From contig BJHM01000022.1 in the NCBI GenBank assembly GCA_014192625.1, forward strand, positions 32,731-72,558: DNA of 39,828 bases, read 5' to 3'. Under the pieces are notes generated by a model. It ran no database searches, was not told the origin of the DNA, and worked only from the letters and a program-made list of their open reading frames with translations. Of this stretch, positions 31,806 through 39,828 are shown in pieces. Every line of letters begins with the position of its first letter. Positions within the stretch are counted from its first letter, which is position 1. The position numbers and the translations under genes are program-made. The DNA comes from Planctomycetota bacterium. GTDB taxonomy: Bacteria > Planctomycetota > UBA1135 > UBA2386.

Positions 31806-33041
31806 ATGAAACGCCTTCTGGCCTACGCGCTGTTTTTGGCCGCGCTCCAGTCCCAGAACGACCTGCGCGATGTCATTCGACTCGTCAAAGGCACGGAAAT
31901 ACAGGGCCGCGTGATCGACCCGCATGCGGCAACTGAGTTGCTGGTCGCGCAAGGCGGCAAGCGAATCCGCGTGCTGCGCACAGATATTTTAGAACTGCAG
32001 CTGGTCGGCGACTCGGTGCGCGAGTTTCTCGACCGGCGACTCGCACTGCGTGACAATGTGCGCGGCAATTGGATCCTTTGCGAATGGGCGCAGAGCCACG
32101 GCCTCGACAATCTCGCGCGACTGCAAGCGATCGACATGGCATTGCGCGACGACGACGCAAAGGCGCACGCATGGCTCGGTCACAAACAGAAGAAAGGCGA
32201 GTGGCTCTGGCCGCATGCAAACCAGCGGGTGCCGCTTCGCGAACTCGATGGGCTACTCACCAAAGAACCCATCACCCTCCTCGGCGAACGCTTTGCGCTG
32301 CGCTGCAACGGCGATCTCCGCGCCAACGTAGCCGCGCTGTTTGACCTCGAACGCCTCGGCGTGTGGCTACATGCAACACTGGGCAAAGACCTGCAGCTGC
32401 GCGAGTCCTTGAAGCCGGTTCTCACCGTCACGTGGCGCAATGCGGCGGACTTTCCCAAATGGGGTTTTCGTCCGTCCCCCTACTACCTGCCCGACCCGCA
32501 CGGCGACGAGGCGCGCACGTTTTTCCTGCTCGCCACACGACCCCATCTACTGTTCTTCACCGGTGCACATGCGCTGCTCTACCACTGCATGATCGGCAGC
32601 GTCGATGCGCATGACGACCGCGATCGCGTCTGCGCTTGGCTGGAGATTGGCTTGTCGATGTTGGCCGAAAACTCGCTCGGCGGCGAGGCCGGCTTCGCTG
32701 TGCCACAGCCCAGCAAAACACTCGACCTTAGCGCCTTGCAGGCACTCGGCCGCGACTACCGAATCACCCACCTGCTGCATCTGCCGATGTATGGCGGCTT
32801 CTACCAACTCGACAACAGTGAGACTGCGGTGGCCTGGCACAGCGCGGCGATGTTCACGCAGTTCCTACTCGACAAGACCAACGCGCCGGCAACGCGCGAG
32901 CCGTTCTTTGCCTTCGCACGCAAGGCACTACTCGAAAGGCAGGGCGACAGCAGCTCGGTGTTTGATGCGACGATGGGCCAAAGGGTAGAAGCTCTCGAAC
33001 CACCATTCGTTGCCTGGCTGCACAGACTCTACGGCGGGTGA
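31806..33041 (+). CDS. Secreted protein of unknown function
   Basis: A 411-residue protein starting at ATG 31806. A short hydrophobic N-terminus (MKRLLAYALFLAALQS) can serve as a signal peptide. The following domain (about 20-75: IRLVKGTEIQGRVIDP...LELQLVGD) has the beta pattern of a small barrel. Residues 130-411 are helical with aromatic residues and contain LLFFTGAHALLYHCMIG and a YGGFYQLDN stretch. The frame is open upstream to 31716 but that part is shadow. No known catalytic motif was recognised. It comes 55 nt after the ABC permease and could be part of the export unit; convergent with the carboxypeptidase-repeat gene (12 nt apart). Confidence 0.6.
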   Translation: MKRLLAYALFLAALQSQNDLRDVIRLVKGTEIQGRVIDPHAATELLVAQGGKRIRVLRTDILELQLVGDSVREFLDRRLALRDNVRGNWILCEWAQSHGLDNLARLQAIDMALRDDDAKAHAWLGHKQKKGEWLWPHANQRVPLRELDGLLTKEPITLLGERFALRCNGDLRANVAALFDLERLGVWLHATLGKDLQLRESLKPVLTVTWRNAADFPKWGFRPSPYYLPDPHGDEARTFFLLATRPHLLFFTGAHALLYHCMIGSVDAHDDRDRVCAWLEIGLSMLAENSLGGEAGFAVPQPSKTLDLSALQALGRDYRITHLLHLPMYGGFYQLDNSETAVAWHSAAMFTQFLLDKTNAPATREPFFAFARKALLERQGDSSSVFDATMGQRVEALEPPFVAWLHRLYGG

Positions 33042-33053
33042 CGCTAGCGTTGC

Positions 33054-35897
33054 TCAGCGCAGTTGAACGCTGACCAAAGAGCTATCGACTCCAACCTGCA
33101 CGGCGGTAGGCAGCTGCTCCTCGCCTACCAACTCAACAGTGAACTCACCCGGCGCGAGGTTCTCAAAAACGACCATGCTGCCGTCATCAATCTCGCGCGA
33201 ATCAAGCACCCGGCCGCGGCACTTGAGCACGATGATCCCAGCTAAACGCAACCCGACGCGGACCTGCAAAGAGGCACCATGGTGAAGGGTCAACACTTTC
33301 GGGTTCTTCGCCAGCAGATCCTGCGGCAACCGCACGCGATAACTGGTCAATGCATAGCCGCGCGCGGCGACCAACAGGTTGTCCGCCGCACTACAAACCC
33401 CGCCCAGCACGAACGTGCCGTCGGATTCGCTGCGCAGCCGCAACGCAAACTTGCCAAGCTCATCCTCGTTGGCCAGACAGACTTCTGCGCCAGCGACCGG
33501 GCGACCTTCGACATCAACCAGCCTGCCGCGCAGTTCGCTGCCTGGCTCGAGCAATACTTCACCGAGCTGCAGATCGGATTGGGGTGCGACGTCGACATCC
33601 TGCAGGAATGGCGCATAGCCCTCGGCGCGCAACGACAGCCGCCAACGCCCAGCTGACAGCAATGGCTGCGCCAGATTGCCAGACTGCAACTCGACCCATT
33701 GCGACCGGGCGGCTGCCCCTGCACCTGCATCGCGCGGCTCAGCTCGCACGATCACGCCTGCTATCCGCTTGTGGTTAGGCAACCCGAACACGCGCGCACG
33801 AATCGTGCAGAGTTTCGGAGTATTGATCTGGATCGTGGCAACACCTACCGCGTTCGACCAGTTCAGCTGCGCAATCGGTTTGTTGAAATCGCCATAAAAC
33901 ACCTTCAGCAGGACCGGTGTGTCGCTTCCGCCGGACGAGTTTTCCAACTCCAGGCGAAAGCGGCCTTCAGCATCCGTGGTAGCACTCATGCCAGCAAAAG
34001 GGACCACCAGCGCACCCACAATCGGCTCGCGATCGTCACCGATAACTTTGCCACTGACGACACGCGCTCTTGGGAACTCAATTCCGACCACCTCATGCCG
34101 GCCGGTCGCCAACTCCACCGGGTTCGACATTGCGGTCCCAGTCGTAGAGCGAGCCCTTACGCGGTACCTGCCAGATGACAAATCCGTCAACTCGAAACGA
34201 CCGTCAATCCCGGAAATCGCGCGGATCACAGTCCCTTCACACGCCACCTCGACCTGCAGCCCAGCGAGCGGTAACCCACCGCGCGAAATTTGGCCATCGA
34301 TTTTGCCGCCCGCCTCCATCCGCACATCAAAAGGCTCACTTGCGATACCGGGTCGCTTTACTTCACAGGCAACCTGACGCGTGCCACTGCCAGGATACTG
34401 CACGCGCAGCGACACCGGCCCAGCCAGCAATCCTTGAATGCGATACTCGCCAAGCGCATCGGTCACAGCAAGCAGCACCTCAGGACCGCCAACCGCGCTG
34501 CGTGTAAATTGCACGCCAAATTTGGGCAGGTTGCGGCCGAGCATCGTGGTGCCCACCTGCAGCAGGCGATCTCGCACGAGTTCGTTTTGCACGATCCAAA
34601 AACACGCCCCGCACACTGGCCGGCCAAGAAAGTCGAGCACTCGCCCCCAAACCATCGAAGGCAGCTGCACGGCAACTTCGAGATCCTCATCCTTGCCTTC
34701 CTCGATCCGCAATTGCAGCGCCGCCGAGCCCGAACTATTGAAGGCAAACTTGCCACCAACGAACTCGATCGTCGCCCATCCTCCCGTGATGCGTTCCACA
34801 AAACGGAACGCCCCATTTGCATCCACCACCGCCTGACAAAGTTCGTCTGCCGAACTGCGCAACAGGAGGACCGCCCCTGTTACGGCGACCCCAGGCGGAG
34901 CTTTGATCCGGCCACTCAGCGAACTACTTGGCGCAAGATCAAACAGCACCTCAGCCGATTGCGAACCTACCGCGATCGTGCGCACCGCAGTGCCATACGC
35001 AGGATGTCGCACAGTGAGCGACAGGCCGCCGCGGCAAAGCCCCTTGATCTCAAAAAAGCCATTCGCATCGCTGTGCGCGACCTCCGACTCATTGCGGCCA
35101 AGGTCTTGATTTGGCAGCAGCCCACGGATTTCAGCCTGCCCCACCGGCTGGTCGGTGACCGCATCAATGATGCGGCCGGTCACCGAAAAAGCCGGGGATT
35201 CGAAGCGCAGAACCAGGTTGCGAGCGTCACGGAAGACCGCTACCGCTAGCAACGCGGGTTGCCATGCAGCATGTCGCGCGACAATCCGAATTGGGCCAGC
35301 TGGCACGTCGTTAAACTGAAAACGGCCATCGCTGCCAGTGCCATTCATGGTCTGAACCTGCCGGGCATCAAAGGAGGCAGCTTCCAGCGAAACGCGAGCG
35401 CCAAGCACGGGCACAGAGTCATCATTTAGCACGCGACCACTGAGGGAAAAAGCCGGACGCAGGGTTACCGACACCTGCTCGATCTGCATCTGCGCCTCAA
35501 ATACCTCGCTCGCATATCCTGCGCATGAGACTTGGAGCATCTGCTGCGGCTTTCGTTCTGTCTTGAAGTGGAACAAGCCGTCGGCACCAGTCAACTCATC
35601 CTCGAGCACGGACCGCCGCCACTCTGGCCACGCGGAGAGTTGACGAAGGAGCACGACCCGCACCCCGGCTGCTCGTTTGCCACTCGGCCACCGGATAATG
35701 CCGTTCACCACAGGACCAAGGCTTTGCTGCAATACGGCTGTTGGTGGCGGCAACTCAACCGAGACCGGCGCAGCCTCCGCCGAAAAGGGCTGCGCCACCG
35801 GTTCGCCGCCATCACTGTCGTTTGCCGCCCGCCAGCACATGAACGCGACGGCACCAAACACCACGATGCCGATCGCAAACGCAACAAACCGATTCAT
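33054..35897 (-). CDS. Large carboxypeptidase-regulatory-repeat protein (membrane-anchored)
   Basis: A 947-residue protein with an N-terminal membrane anchor (MNRFVAFAIGIVVFGAVAF, about 2-22) and a long extracytoplasmic part of about eight or more beta-sandwich repeats of the CarboxypepD_reg type. Repeats begin with patterns such as SLSGRVLNDDSVPVLGARVS, SVTGRIIDAVTDQPVGQAEI, SLSGRIKAPPGVAVTGAVLL, MVWGRVLDFLGRPVCGACFW, KIDGQISRGGLPLAGLQVEV, VVSGKVIGDDREPIVGALVV and ELRGRLVDVEGRPVAGAEVC. Many have the G-x-V/I...V-x-G-A-x-V core. Such repeats act as rigid stalks or binding modules. It is the last gene of the sigma-kinase-repeat unit (34 nt after the kinase). The start may be ATG 35897 or ATG 35909. 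Confidence 0.85.
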   Translation of the reverse strand: MNRFVAFAIGIVVFGAVAFMCWRAANDSDGGEPVAQPFSAEAAPVSVELPPPTAVLQQSLGPVVNGIIRWPSGKRAAGVRVVLLRQLSAWPEWRRSVLEDELTGADGLFHFKTERKPQQMLQVSCAGYASEVFEAQMQIEQVSVTLRPAFSLSGRVLNDDSVPVLGARVSLEAASFDARQVQTMNGTGSDGRFQFNDVPAGPIRIVARHAAWQPALLAVAVFRDARNLVLRFESPAFSVTGRIIDAVTDQPVGQAEIRGLLPNQDLGRNESEVAHSDANGFFEIKGLCRGGLSLTVRHPAYGTAVRTIAVGSQSAEVLFDLAPSSSLSGRIKAPPGVAVTGAVLLLRSSADELCQAVVDANGAFRFVERITGGWATIEFVGGKFAFNSSGSAALQLRIEEGKDEDLEVAVQLPSMVWGRVLDFLGRPVCGACFWIVQNELVRDRLLQVGTTMLGRNLPKFGVQFTRSAVGGPEVLLAVTDALGEYRIQGLLAGPVSLRVQYPGSGTRQVACEVKRPGIASEPFDVRMEAGGKIDGQISRGGLPLAGLQVEVACEGTVIRAISGIDGRFELTDLSSGRYRVRARSTTGTAMSNPVELATGRHEVVGIEFPRARVVSGKVIGDDREPIVGALVVPFAGMSATTDAEGRFRLELENSSGGSDTPVLLKVFYGDFNKPIAQLNWSNAVGVATIQINTPKLCTIRARVFGLPNHKRIAGVIVRAEPRDAGAGAAARSQWVELQSGNLAQPLLSAGRWRLSLRAEGYAPFLQDVDVAPQSDLQLGEVLLEPGSELRGRLVDVEGRPVAGAEVCLANEDELGKFALRLRSESDGTFVLGGVCSAADNLLVAARGYALTSYRVRLPQDLLAKNPKVLTLHHGASLQVRVGLRLAGIIVLKCRGRVLDSREIDDGSMVVFENLAPGEFTVELVGEEQLPTAVQVGVDSSLVSVQLR

Positions 35898-35931
35898 GCG
35901 GCACTCCATCGAACACGGGCCACAGCGGTGG

Positions 35932-38523
35932 TCATTGGCTTTCTCTCAGGGCGGCCACGGTTGAAAAGATCGCGGCGCGCCGCGGATCGCTGACCGTCTC
36001 GAATGAAGCGACTTTCCATGCCTTAATGATCCGATCCAGCATCTCGTCTCGATCGATTGCTCGTTGAATGCACGCCGTTGCGTCATCGAGTGCGCGATCG
36101 AGTTCAGCGCCAAGTTCGGGACGCGCGACTGCGGCGCGCAGCCAGGTCCGCATGCGGCAATAGAGCGCCTCGGGATCTTCGGGTTGATCCTGCACCCAGT
36201 TGCGCGCCAACAACGACGCACGTTCGGACCCAGCCGCGCTGTGCAACTGAGCAGCAATCTGCGTCATGCCCGGTAGCGCCGGATAGCGCGTTTGCAGGAC
36301 ATCAAAACGCTCGATCCGATCGAGCAACAGCTGTGGTGTCGAACGCAAATGAATCAATGCCGACCATGATGACAACTGCTGCTGCGGGGATAGCGGCCGG
36401 CCATCCGGATCGAGCAATGGCCCGGTGGTGCGCCCCTGTTCCAACAACTGGACGAGCCCCTGAAAACTCTGTAGCAGCGACTGCGGGTGCACAGAACGGC
36501 GGATCTCGGCGGTGAGCGCCATCGCAGCGGTGTGTAGATGCCCAGGCTCCGCACCTGGCAAAACGAGCGACTGACTTTTTGCCGCGAGGGCCTGGCTGAG
36601 GCTTTGTACTTTGCTGTCTTTTTGATCTACCTCGACCTCGTCTGCCCAACGCCTGCCAAGAGCTAGCACCGCGCGCCGATCGGCAAACGCGAGTGGCAAC
36701 GACATCAGGTTGGCGAACTGCGAGTTCTCAATGCCAGCTATGGCGACGAGCAACCTGCCGACCACCGCGCGGTGTTCTTTTGCAGCGCTCAGGTGATCGC
36801 GTTCGATGACAGCGAGCACCAAAGGCACGTCGTCGGCGTCCGCGATCTGCAGCACGACATCGAGTGCCTGTGGAAATAGCGCCCCAGGTCGCAAGAAGGA
36901 GGCACGCGCGAGGTCCGTGCGCGCGTCGCTGAGTCGCCCCACCGAGGCGGTGAGATTGGCCACCGCGCTAGCAAGGTAAAGGCGATAGAGCCGCAGCTTT
37001 ACTTCCAGATCGCCGCCCGTGCTGACGCTTTGCGCAATCGCCTCGCGCAGCAACTGCAACGCTTCATAGCCTCGACCGGCGCGCAGAAAATCGCTGGCGG
37101 CCGGCAGTGGGTCTTGCTGATACGCGCTGCTCATCGCCATCCATCGCGCGTCGTTGGCAAGCTCCAGTTTTGCGCGTTCGATCCAGCCGGTCAAAAGCGC
37201 CTGGCCTGTCGCCTGCTCCTTTACCGTCGCGCCAGAAAGGCACGCGAGCAACGGACTCTGCCCCCAAACGTAGCCGGCCTCACCCGCAATCGCGCGCGCC
37301 GCCTCATTGAGCGAATTTAGCTGCCGCGCCTGCAGGTTTACTCCCTGCTCTTTTCGCACCACGTTGAGCAAGAAGAACGTGCTCAACAGCAGCAACGTTG
37401 CAGCGACCAGCGTTCCCGACAGCACCGGATTTTTTCGGGCGCGTCGGTAGATGCGCAGGACCAGCGGCGGACGGCGAATGTTCACCGGATCGCCGTCAGC
37501 TACGCGCACCAGGTCCTTCGCCAGCACCTCGCCATCCTGATAACGATCTTGCGGTTCGCGACTCAACAACTTGTCGAGCACCGCCTCGAGGTCGCGCGGC
37601 GGCCTTGCCAGCAGATCGCGCAACCGGCGCGGCATCCCATGCAGCAGTGATTGCAGCACCGCTTCGGTCGTCTTGCCAACCAACGGCAACTCCCCCGTTA
37701 CCGCTTCAAACAGCGTGACGCCGAGCGAATAGAGGTCGCTGGCGGGCGTCAGTTCGCGGCCGATTGCCTGCTCTGGCGAACTGTAGTGCAGCGTGCCAAG
37801 GAACCCGCCACTGTTCTTTGTGAGCGAAGCCGAGGCTTGGTCGAGCGCCTTCGCGAGGCCGAAGTCGGTCAGTGCAAGGGTGCCGTCCCCGCCAACCAAA
37901 ATGTTGCCAGGCTTCACGTCGCGATGCAGCAATCGGCGACGGTGCGCCAGGCCAAGCGCGTCGGCCACGCCGGCAAAGCTACGTGCTGCGTCCAGCGGCG
38001 CCATCGGCGGCTTGCCCATGCGCCGCGCCGCAGCAATGTGCTTGTCGAGGCTCATTCCATCGACCCGTTCCATCGCAAAATACAGCTGCCCCTGCGCCTC
38101 GCCGTAGCCGTAGATGGGCACGATATGACGGTGGTGCAACGCCGCAGTTGCGCGCGCCTCGGCGCGAAACCGCTGCCGCATCGTCGAGTCGGTCGAGTAG
38201 ACCTGCGACAAAACTTTCAGCGCAACTTCGCGTTCGAGTTCTGCCTGATAAGCCAGGTAGACGATGCCCATTCCGCCGCGGCCGAGCACGCCGCGAATCT
38301 GGTAATCACCTAGCCGTTCCGGCAGCAAACAACTCTCACCAACCACCGAGTTGAGGAAATCGAGCGCCTGAATGCGGCTCAACAGATCCTCCGCATCGGC
38401 CGAGGTCTCGTGCTTTAGTTGTTGGCGCAGATCAGCAGAACTCAGCGTCGACGACAGCATCTGGGCCATGCGTTCGTCAGCTCCGTCGGGCACCTGGCCG
38501 GAAACTTCCTGTGGCTGATTCAT
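35932..38523 (-). CDS. Membrane-anchored Ser/Thr protein kinase (PASTA-less)
   Basis: An 863-residue kinase. Residues about 70-345 form a Hanks-type domain: glycine loop GRGGMG (81-86), K103 in VALKVL, HRDVKPGN (200-207), DFG (220-222), SPE (249-251) and DLYSLGVTLF. All catalytic residues are present, so it should be active. A juxtamembrane Arg-rich stretch (RIYRRARKNP) leads to one transmembrane segment (about 375-395) and a long helical repeat-like C-terminal part (400-863) that could sense or bind. There is a long N-terminal extension (1-70). The start at ATG 38523 has GAGGTG nearby; a GTG start at 38535 is also open. It follows the ECF sigma gene, a typical planctomycete pairing. Confidence 0.92.
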   Translation of the reverse strand: MNQPQEVSGQVPDGADERMAQMLSSTLSSADLRQQLKHETSADAEDLLSRIQALDFLNSVVGESCLLPERLGDYQIRGVLGRGGMGIVYLAYQAELEREVALKVLSQVYSTDSTMRQRFRAEARATAALHHRHIVPIYGYGEAQGQLYFAMERVDGMSLDKHIAAARRMGKPPMAPLDAARSFAGVADALGLAHRRRLLHRDVKPGNILVGGDGTLALTDFGLAKALDQASASLTKNSGGFLGTLHYSSPEQAIGRELTPASDLYSLGVTLFEAVTGELPLVGKTTEAVLQSLLHGMPRRLRDLLARPPRDLEAVLDKLLSREPQDRYQDGEVLAKDLVRVADGDPVNIRRPPLVLRIYRRARKNPVLSGTLVAATLLLLSTFFLLNVVRKEQGVNLQARQLNSLNEAARAIAGEAGYVWGQSPLLACLSGATVKEQATGQALLTGWIERAKLELANDARWMAMSSAYQQDPLPAASDFLRAGRGYEALQLLREAIAQSVSTGGDLEVKLRLYRLYLASAVANLTASVGRLSDARTDLARASFLRPGALFPQALDVVLQIADADDVPLVLAVIERDHLSAAKEHRAVVGRLLVAIAGIENSQFANLMSLPLAFADRRAVLALGRRWADEVEVDQKDSKVQSLSQALAAKSQSLVLPGAEPGHLHTAAMALTAEIRRSVHPQSLLQSFQGLVQLLEQGRTTGPLLDPDGRPLSPQQQLSSWSALIHLRSTPQLLLDRIERFDVLQTRYPALPGMTQIAAQLHSAAGSERASLLARNWVQDQPEDPEALYCRMRTWLRAAVARPELGAELDRALDDATACIQRAIDRDEMLDRIIKAWKVASFETVSDPRRAAIFSTVAALRESQ

Positions 38524-38536
38524 CGCGGCAGGCACC

Positions 38537-39064
38537 TCACAGTTGCAGCTCTTCGGACAACCGCTTCAGCGCGCGACTCAACAGCAGATTGACCGCGTTC
38601 TCTGAACGCGCCATGCGCTCGCCCACGACCTTTGCGGGCAAGCCTTCGATCTTGGTCAACAGGATAACTTCGCGGTAGTCCTCAGTCAGCCGCTCCAACG
38701 CCGCAGAGAGCAACAGCAGCCGGTCTTTGCGATCCGCCGTGGTGACCGGGCCGGAACGGTGATCTGCGACCGGGAAGTCGGTCTTGATCGGGCTCTCACG
38801 CCGCGGGTCGCGCGCGGCCACACCAACCTGATCCCGCAAAATGCGGGCAACCCTGCGAATCGCAAGCGTCACCAACCACGCGCCAGCGTTGGCCGGATCC
38901 GACAGCGTGTGCCAACTGTTTATGGCCTCGATCGCCACATCCTGCAGGACATCCTCGGCATCCATGCGGGTGCGAATGTTTGGTCCCATCCGCAGGTAAA
39001 TCACGCACAGGAGCCGTTCGCGATATTGCTCGAAGGCGACCTCGGGAGTAAGTGTCATAGGCAT
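38537..39064 (-). CDS. ECF-family RNA polymerase sigma factor, kinase-linked
   Basis: A 175-residue sigma factor (start ATG 39064; GTG 39073 and ATG 39058 also in frame). Region 2 lies at about 10-80 with DAEDVLQDVAIEAINSW, and region 4 at about 118-168 with LTEDYREVILLTKIEGLPAKVVGERMA. It lies 13 nt upstream of the kinase gene (1 nt from its alternative GTG start) and shares a message with the kinase and the carboxypeptidase-repeat protein. In ECF-kinase pairs of this kind, the kinase is thought to control the sigma factor by phosphorylation in place of an anti-sigma factor. No anti-sigma gene is next to it. Confidence 0.9.
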   Translation of the reverse strand: MPMTLTPEVAFEQYRERLLCVIYLRMGPNIRTRMDAEDVLQDVAIEAINSWHTLSDPANAGAWLVTLAIRRVARILRDQVGVAARDPRRESPIKTDFPVADHRSGPVTTADRKDRLLLLSAALERLTEDYREVILLTKIEGLPAKVVGERMARSENAVNLLLSRALKRLSEELQL

Positions 39065-39109
39065 CTGCGGCACGGCGATGATCGCGCCAAATATTCGACG
39101 CTTCCGGCC

Positions 39110-39145
39110 TTACATACCAAGAAAGCCTTTACATACCAAGAAAGC
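39110..39145. repeat. 17-bp direct repeats upstream of the ECF sigma gene
   Basis: TTACATACCAAGAAAGC occurs at 39110-39126 and again at 39129-39145, period 19 bp. It is 46-81 bp upstream of the ECF start, between it and the secreted-protein gene. On the minus strand the repeat gives TTGGTA-N17-TATGTA, which can serve as a promoter. A two-site operator for a dimer is also possible. Confidence 0.55.
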
Positions 39146-39153
39146 TCTGCCGC

Positions 39154-39588
39154 TTACTGGATCGTTACCCGAACGCCGTTGCTGGATTCTGCGGTGCGCC
39201 CGTTGCGAGCAAGCGCCAACGTCACCACTTGGAAGTCGATGGTGACCGGCGCGACGGGCGGCAATGGGAAACGAAAAGCCGCGCTGCCAGCCGCATCCAC
39301 CAACGCAATAAAGGTGGCGCGCGGCTGCACCAGCAGGCCGCAATTGGTATTGGGCAAGGGCAGTGGTGACGCCGTTTGTTGGCCCGCTACCAGCACCGCA
39401 ACCGATGCAGGTGCGGCCGATGTCAGCTCGAAGCGAAGCGTTACGCCCGCTGCCGTGCGGATGGGAGACGCCACCAAGTCAGCCCCGCAAGCGGCACCAA
39501 ACGAGGCGATGTTGAGGGAGCGAGTCTGTGCAGACAGCGAAGCAGCGCAGGCCAAAAGGACCGACAGCAGACACTTACTATTTTTCAT
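39154..39588 (-). CDS. Small secreted beta-rich protein
   Basis: A 144-residue protein with a Sec signal peptide (MKNSKCLLSVLLACAASLSAQ, cleavage near SLSA-Q). The mature part is rich in Val, Ala, Pro and small residues with alternating polar/hydrophobic pattern, suggesting a beta-sandwich. It has two cysteines (about C34 and C83) that may form a disulphide, and ends with a SNGVRVTIQ strand. It resembles a module often found at the end of longer planctomycete surface proteins, here as a protein on its own. GAGG lies about 9 nt upstream of the ATG. Function unknown. Confidence 0.7.
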   Translation of the reverse strand: MKNSKCLLSVLLACAASLSAQTRSLNIASFGAACGADLVASPIRTAAGVTLRFELTSAAPASVAVLVAGQQTASPLPLPNTNCGLLVQPRATFIALVDAAGSAAFRFPLPPVAPVTIDFQVVTLALARNGRTAESSNGVRVTIQ

Positions 39589-39735
39589 ATTGCAGCCTCG
39601 AAGGAACGGCAGATCTTAGTGGACTAGGAACGCCAAACTGCTGTTCCGCACTAAAAGGAACAAAGGCGCGAAACCCTACCGCCTAAGAATGCCTTTGTCG
39701 AGCGCTTCGCCGGAACCGTCCTTGACGAAACACTT

Positions 39736-39828
39736 GCGGCGGCGGTGGCGGTGACGAACGGGGACGAACGGCAGCGGCAGTGACAGTGGCGAACGGGGAC
39801 GAACGGCAGCGGCGGTGGCGGTGACGGT
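39736..39828. repeat. GC-rich short tandem repeats at the window end
   Basis: GAACGGGGACGAACGGCAGC starts at 39756 and again at 39791 (period 35 bp), and GGCGGTGGCGGTGAC flanks them at 39741 and 39811 (period 70 bp). The period is not a multiple of 3, and no long frame crosses it, so it is noncoding as seen. The array may continue beyond the window. Confidence 0.7.

Overview
The window reads like a chromosomal segment of a GC-rich Gram-negative bacterium, most probably a planctomycete (Planctomycetota). This is inferred from gene content, not from a marker gene. The pointers are an ECF sigma factor placed directly in front of a membrane-anchored Ser/Thr kinase with a long C-terminal part, a large carboxypeptidase-regulatory-repeat protein, an FHA-GAF-AAA-Fis activator divergent from a second giant kinase, several lipoproteins with a clear lipobox, and a short secreted beta-rich protein. 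No rRNA, tRNA, CRISPR array, integrase or transposase was seen. Synteny looks chromosomal and mostly vertical; the first 1.7 kb is visibly more A/T-rich than the rest.

Layout. (1) 1-1.7 kb: the last 41 codons of a multicopper oxidase (+), two tandem hairpins, then a convergent multi-pass glycosyltransferase-like membrane protein with a good sigma70-type promoter. (2) 1.7-7.1 kb, minus strand: ECF sigma factor, then a single-pass anti-sigma-like protein (TAATG overlap), then a 1196-residue protein with a voltage-sensor-like domain. A 175-193 bp tandem segmental duplication with internal 18-bp repeats lies at the junction of the last two. (3) 7.2-13.0 kb, minus: translation block glyQ, glyS, proS and a YkgJ-type cysteine-cluster gene. 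The 618-bp glyQ-glyS gap carries a 14-bp tandem repeat. (4) 13.2-16.9 kb: a small YegP/DUF1508-like gene (+), then a convergent operon of a coiled-coil lipoprotein, an alpha-alpha-toroid (squalene-cyclase-like) secreted protein and a [2Fe-2S] ferredoxin-methyltransferase fusion. (5) 17.0-22.7 kb, minus: FHA-GAF-sigma54 activator, TIGR04168-type phosphoesterase, and a three-subunit flavin/iron-sulfur amine or imino-acid dehydrogenase whose genes overlap by 4 nt each. (6) 22.9-25.9 kb (+): a giant membrane kinase divergent from the FHA regulator. (7) 26-28.5 kb, minus: a ChaN-PDZ lipoprotein and a multi-pass membrane protein. (8) 28.6-33.0 kb (+): exonuclease III, an ABC ATPase/permease pair, and a secreted protein of unknown function. 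(9) 33.1-39.6 kb, minus: secreted small protein, ECF sigma factor, Ser/Thr kinase and carboxypeptidase-regulatory-repeat protein. GC-rich repeats close the window.

Working together. Two independent sigma/signalling units are present: ECF plus membrane anti-sigma, and ECF plus kinase plus repeat protein. A third signalling pair is a kinase facing an FHA-domain activator; FHA domains bind phosphothreonine, so a kinase-to-sigma54 route is plausible but not shown. The best candidates for undescribed biology are the ferredoxin-methyltransferase fusion with its lipoprotein/toroid partners, the pore-less voltage-sensor giant next to an ECF/anti-sigma pair, and the hybrid kinase/FHA-activator pair. 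I did not see an unmistakable new defence or mobile system.
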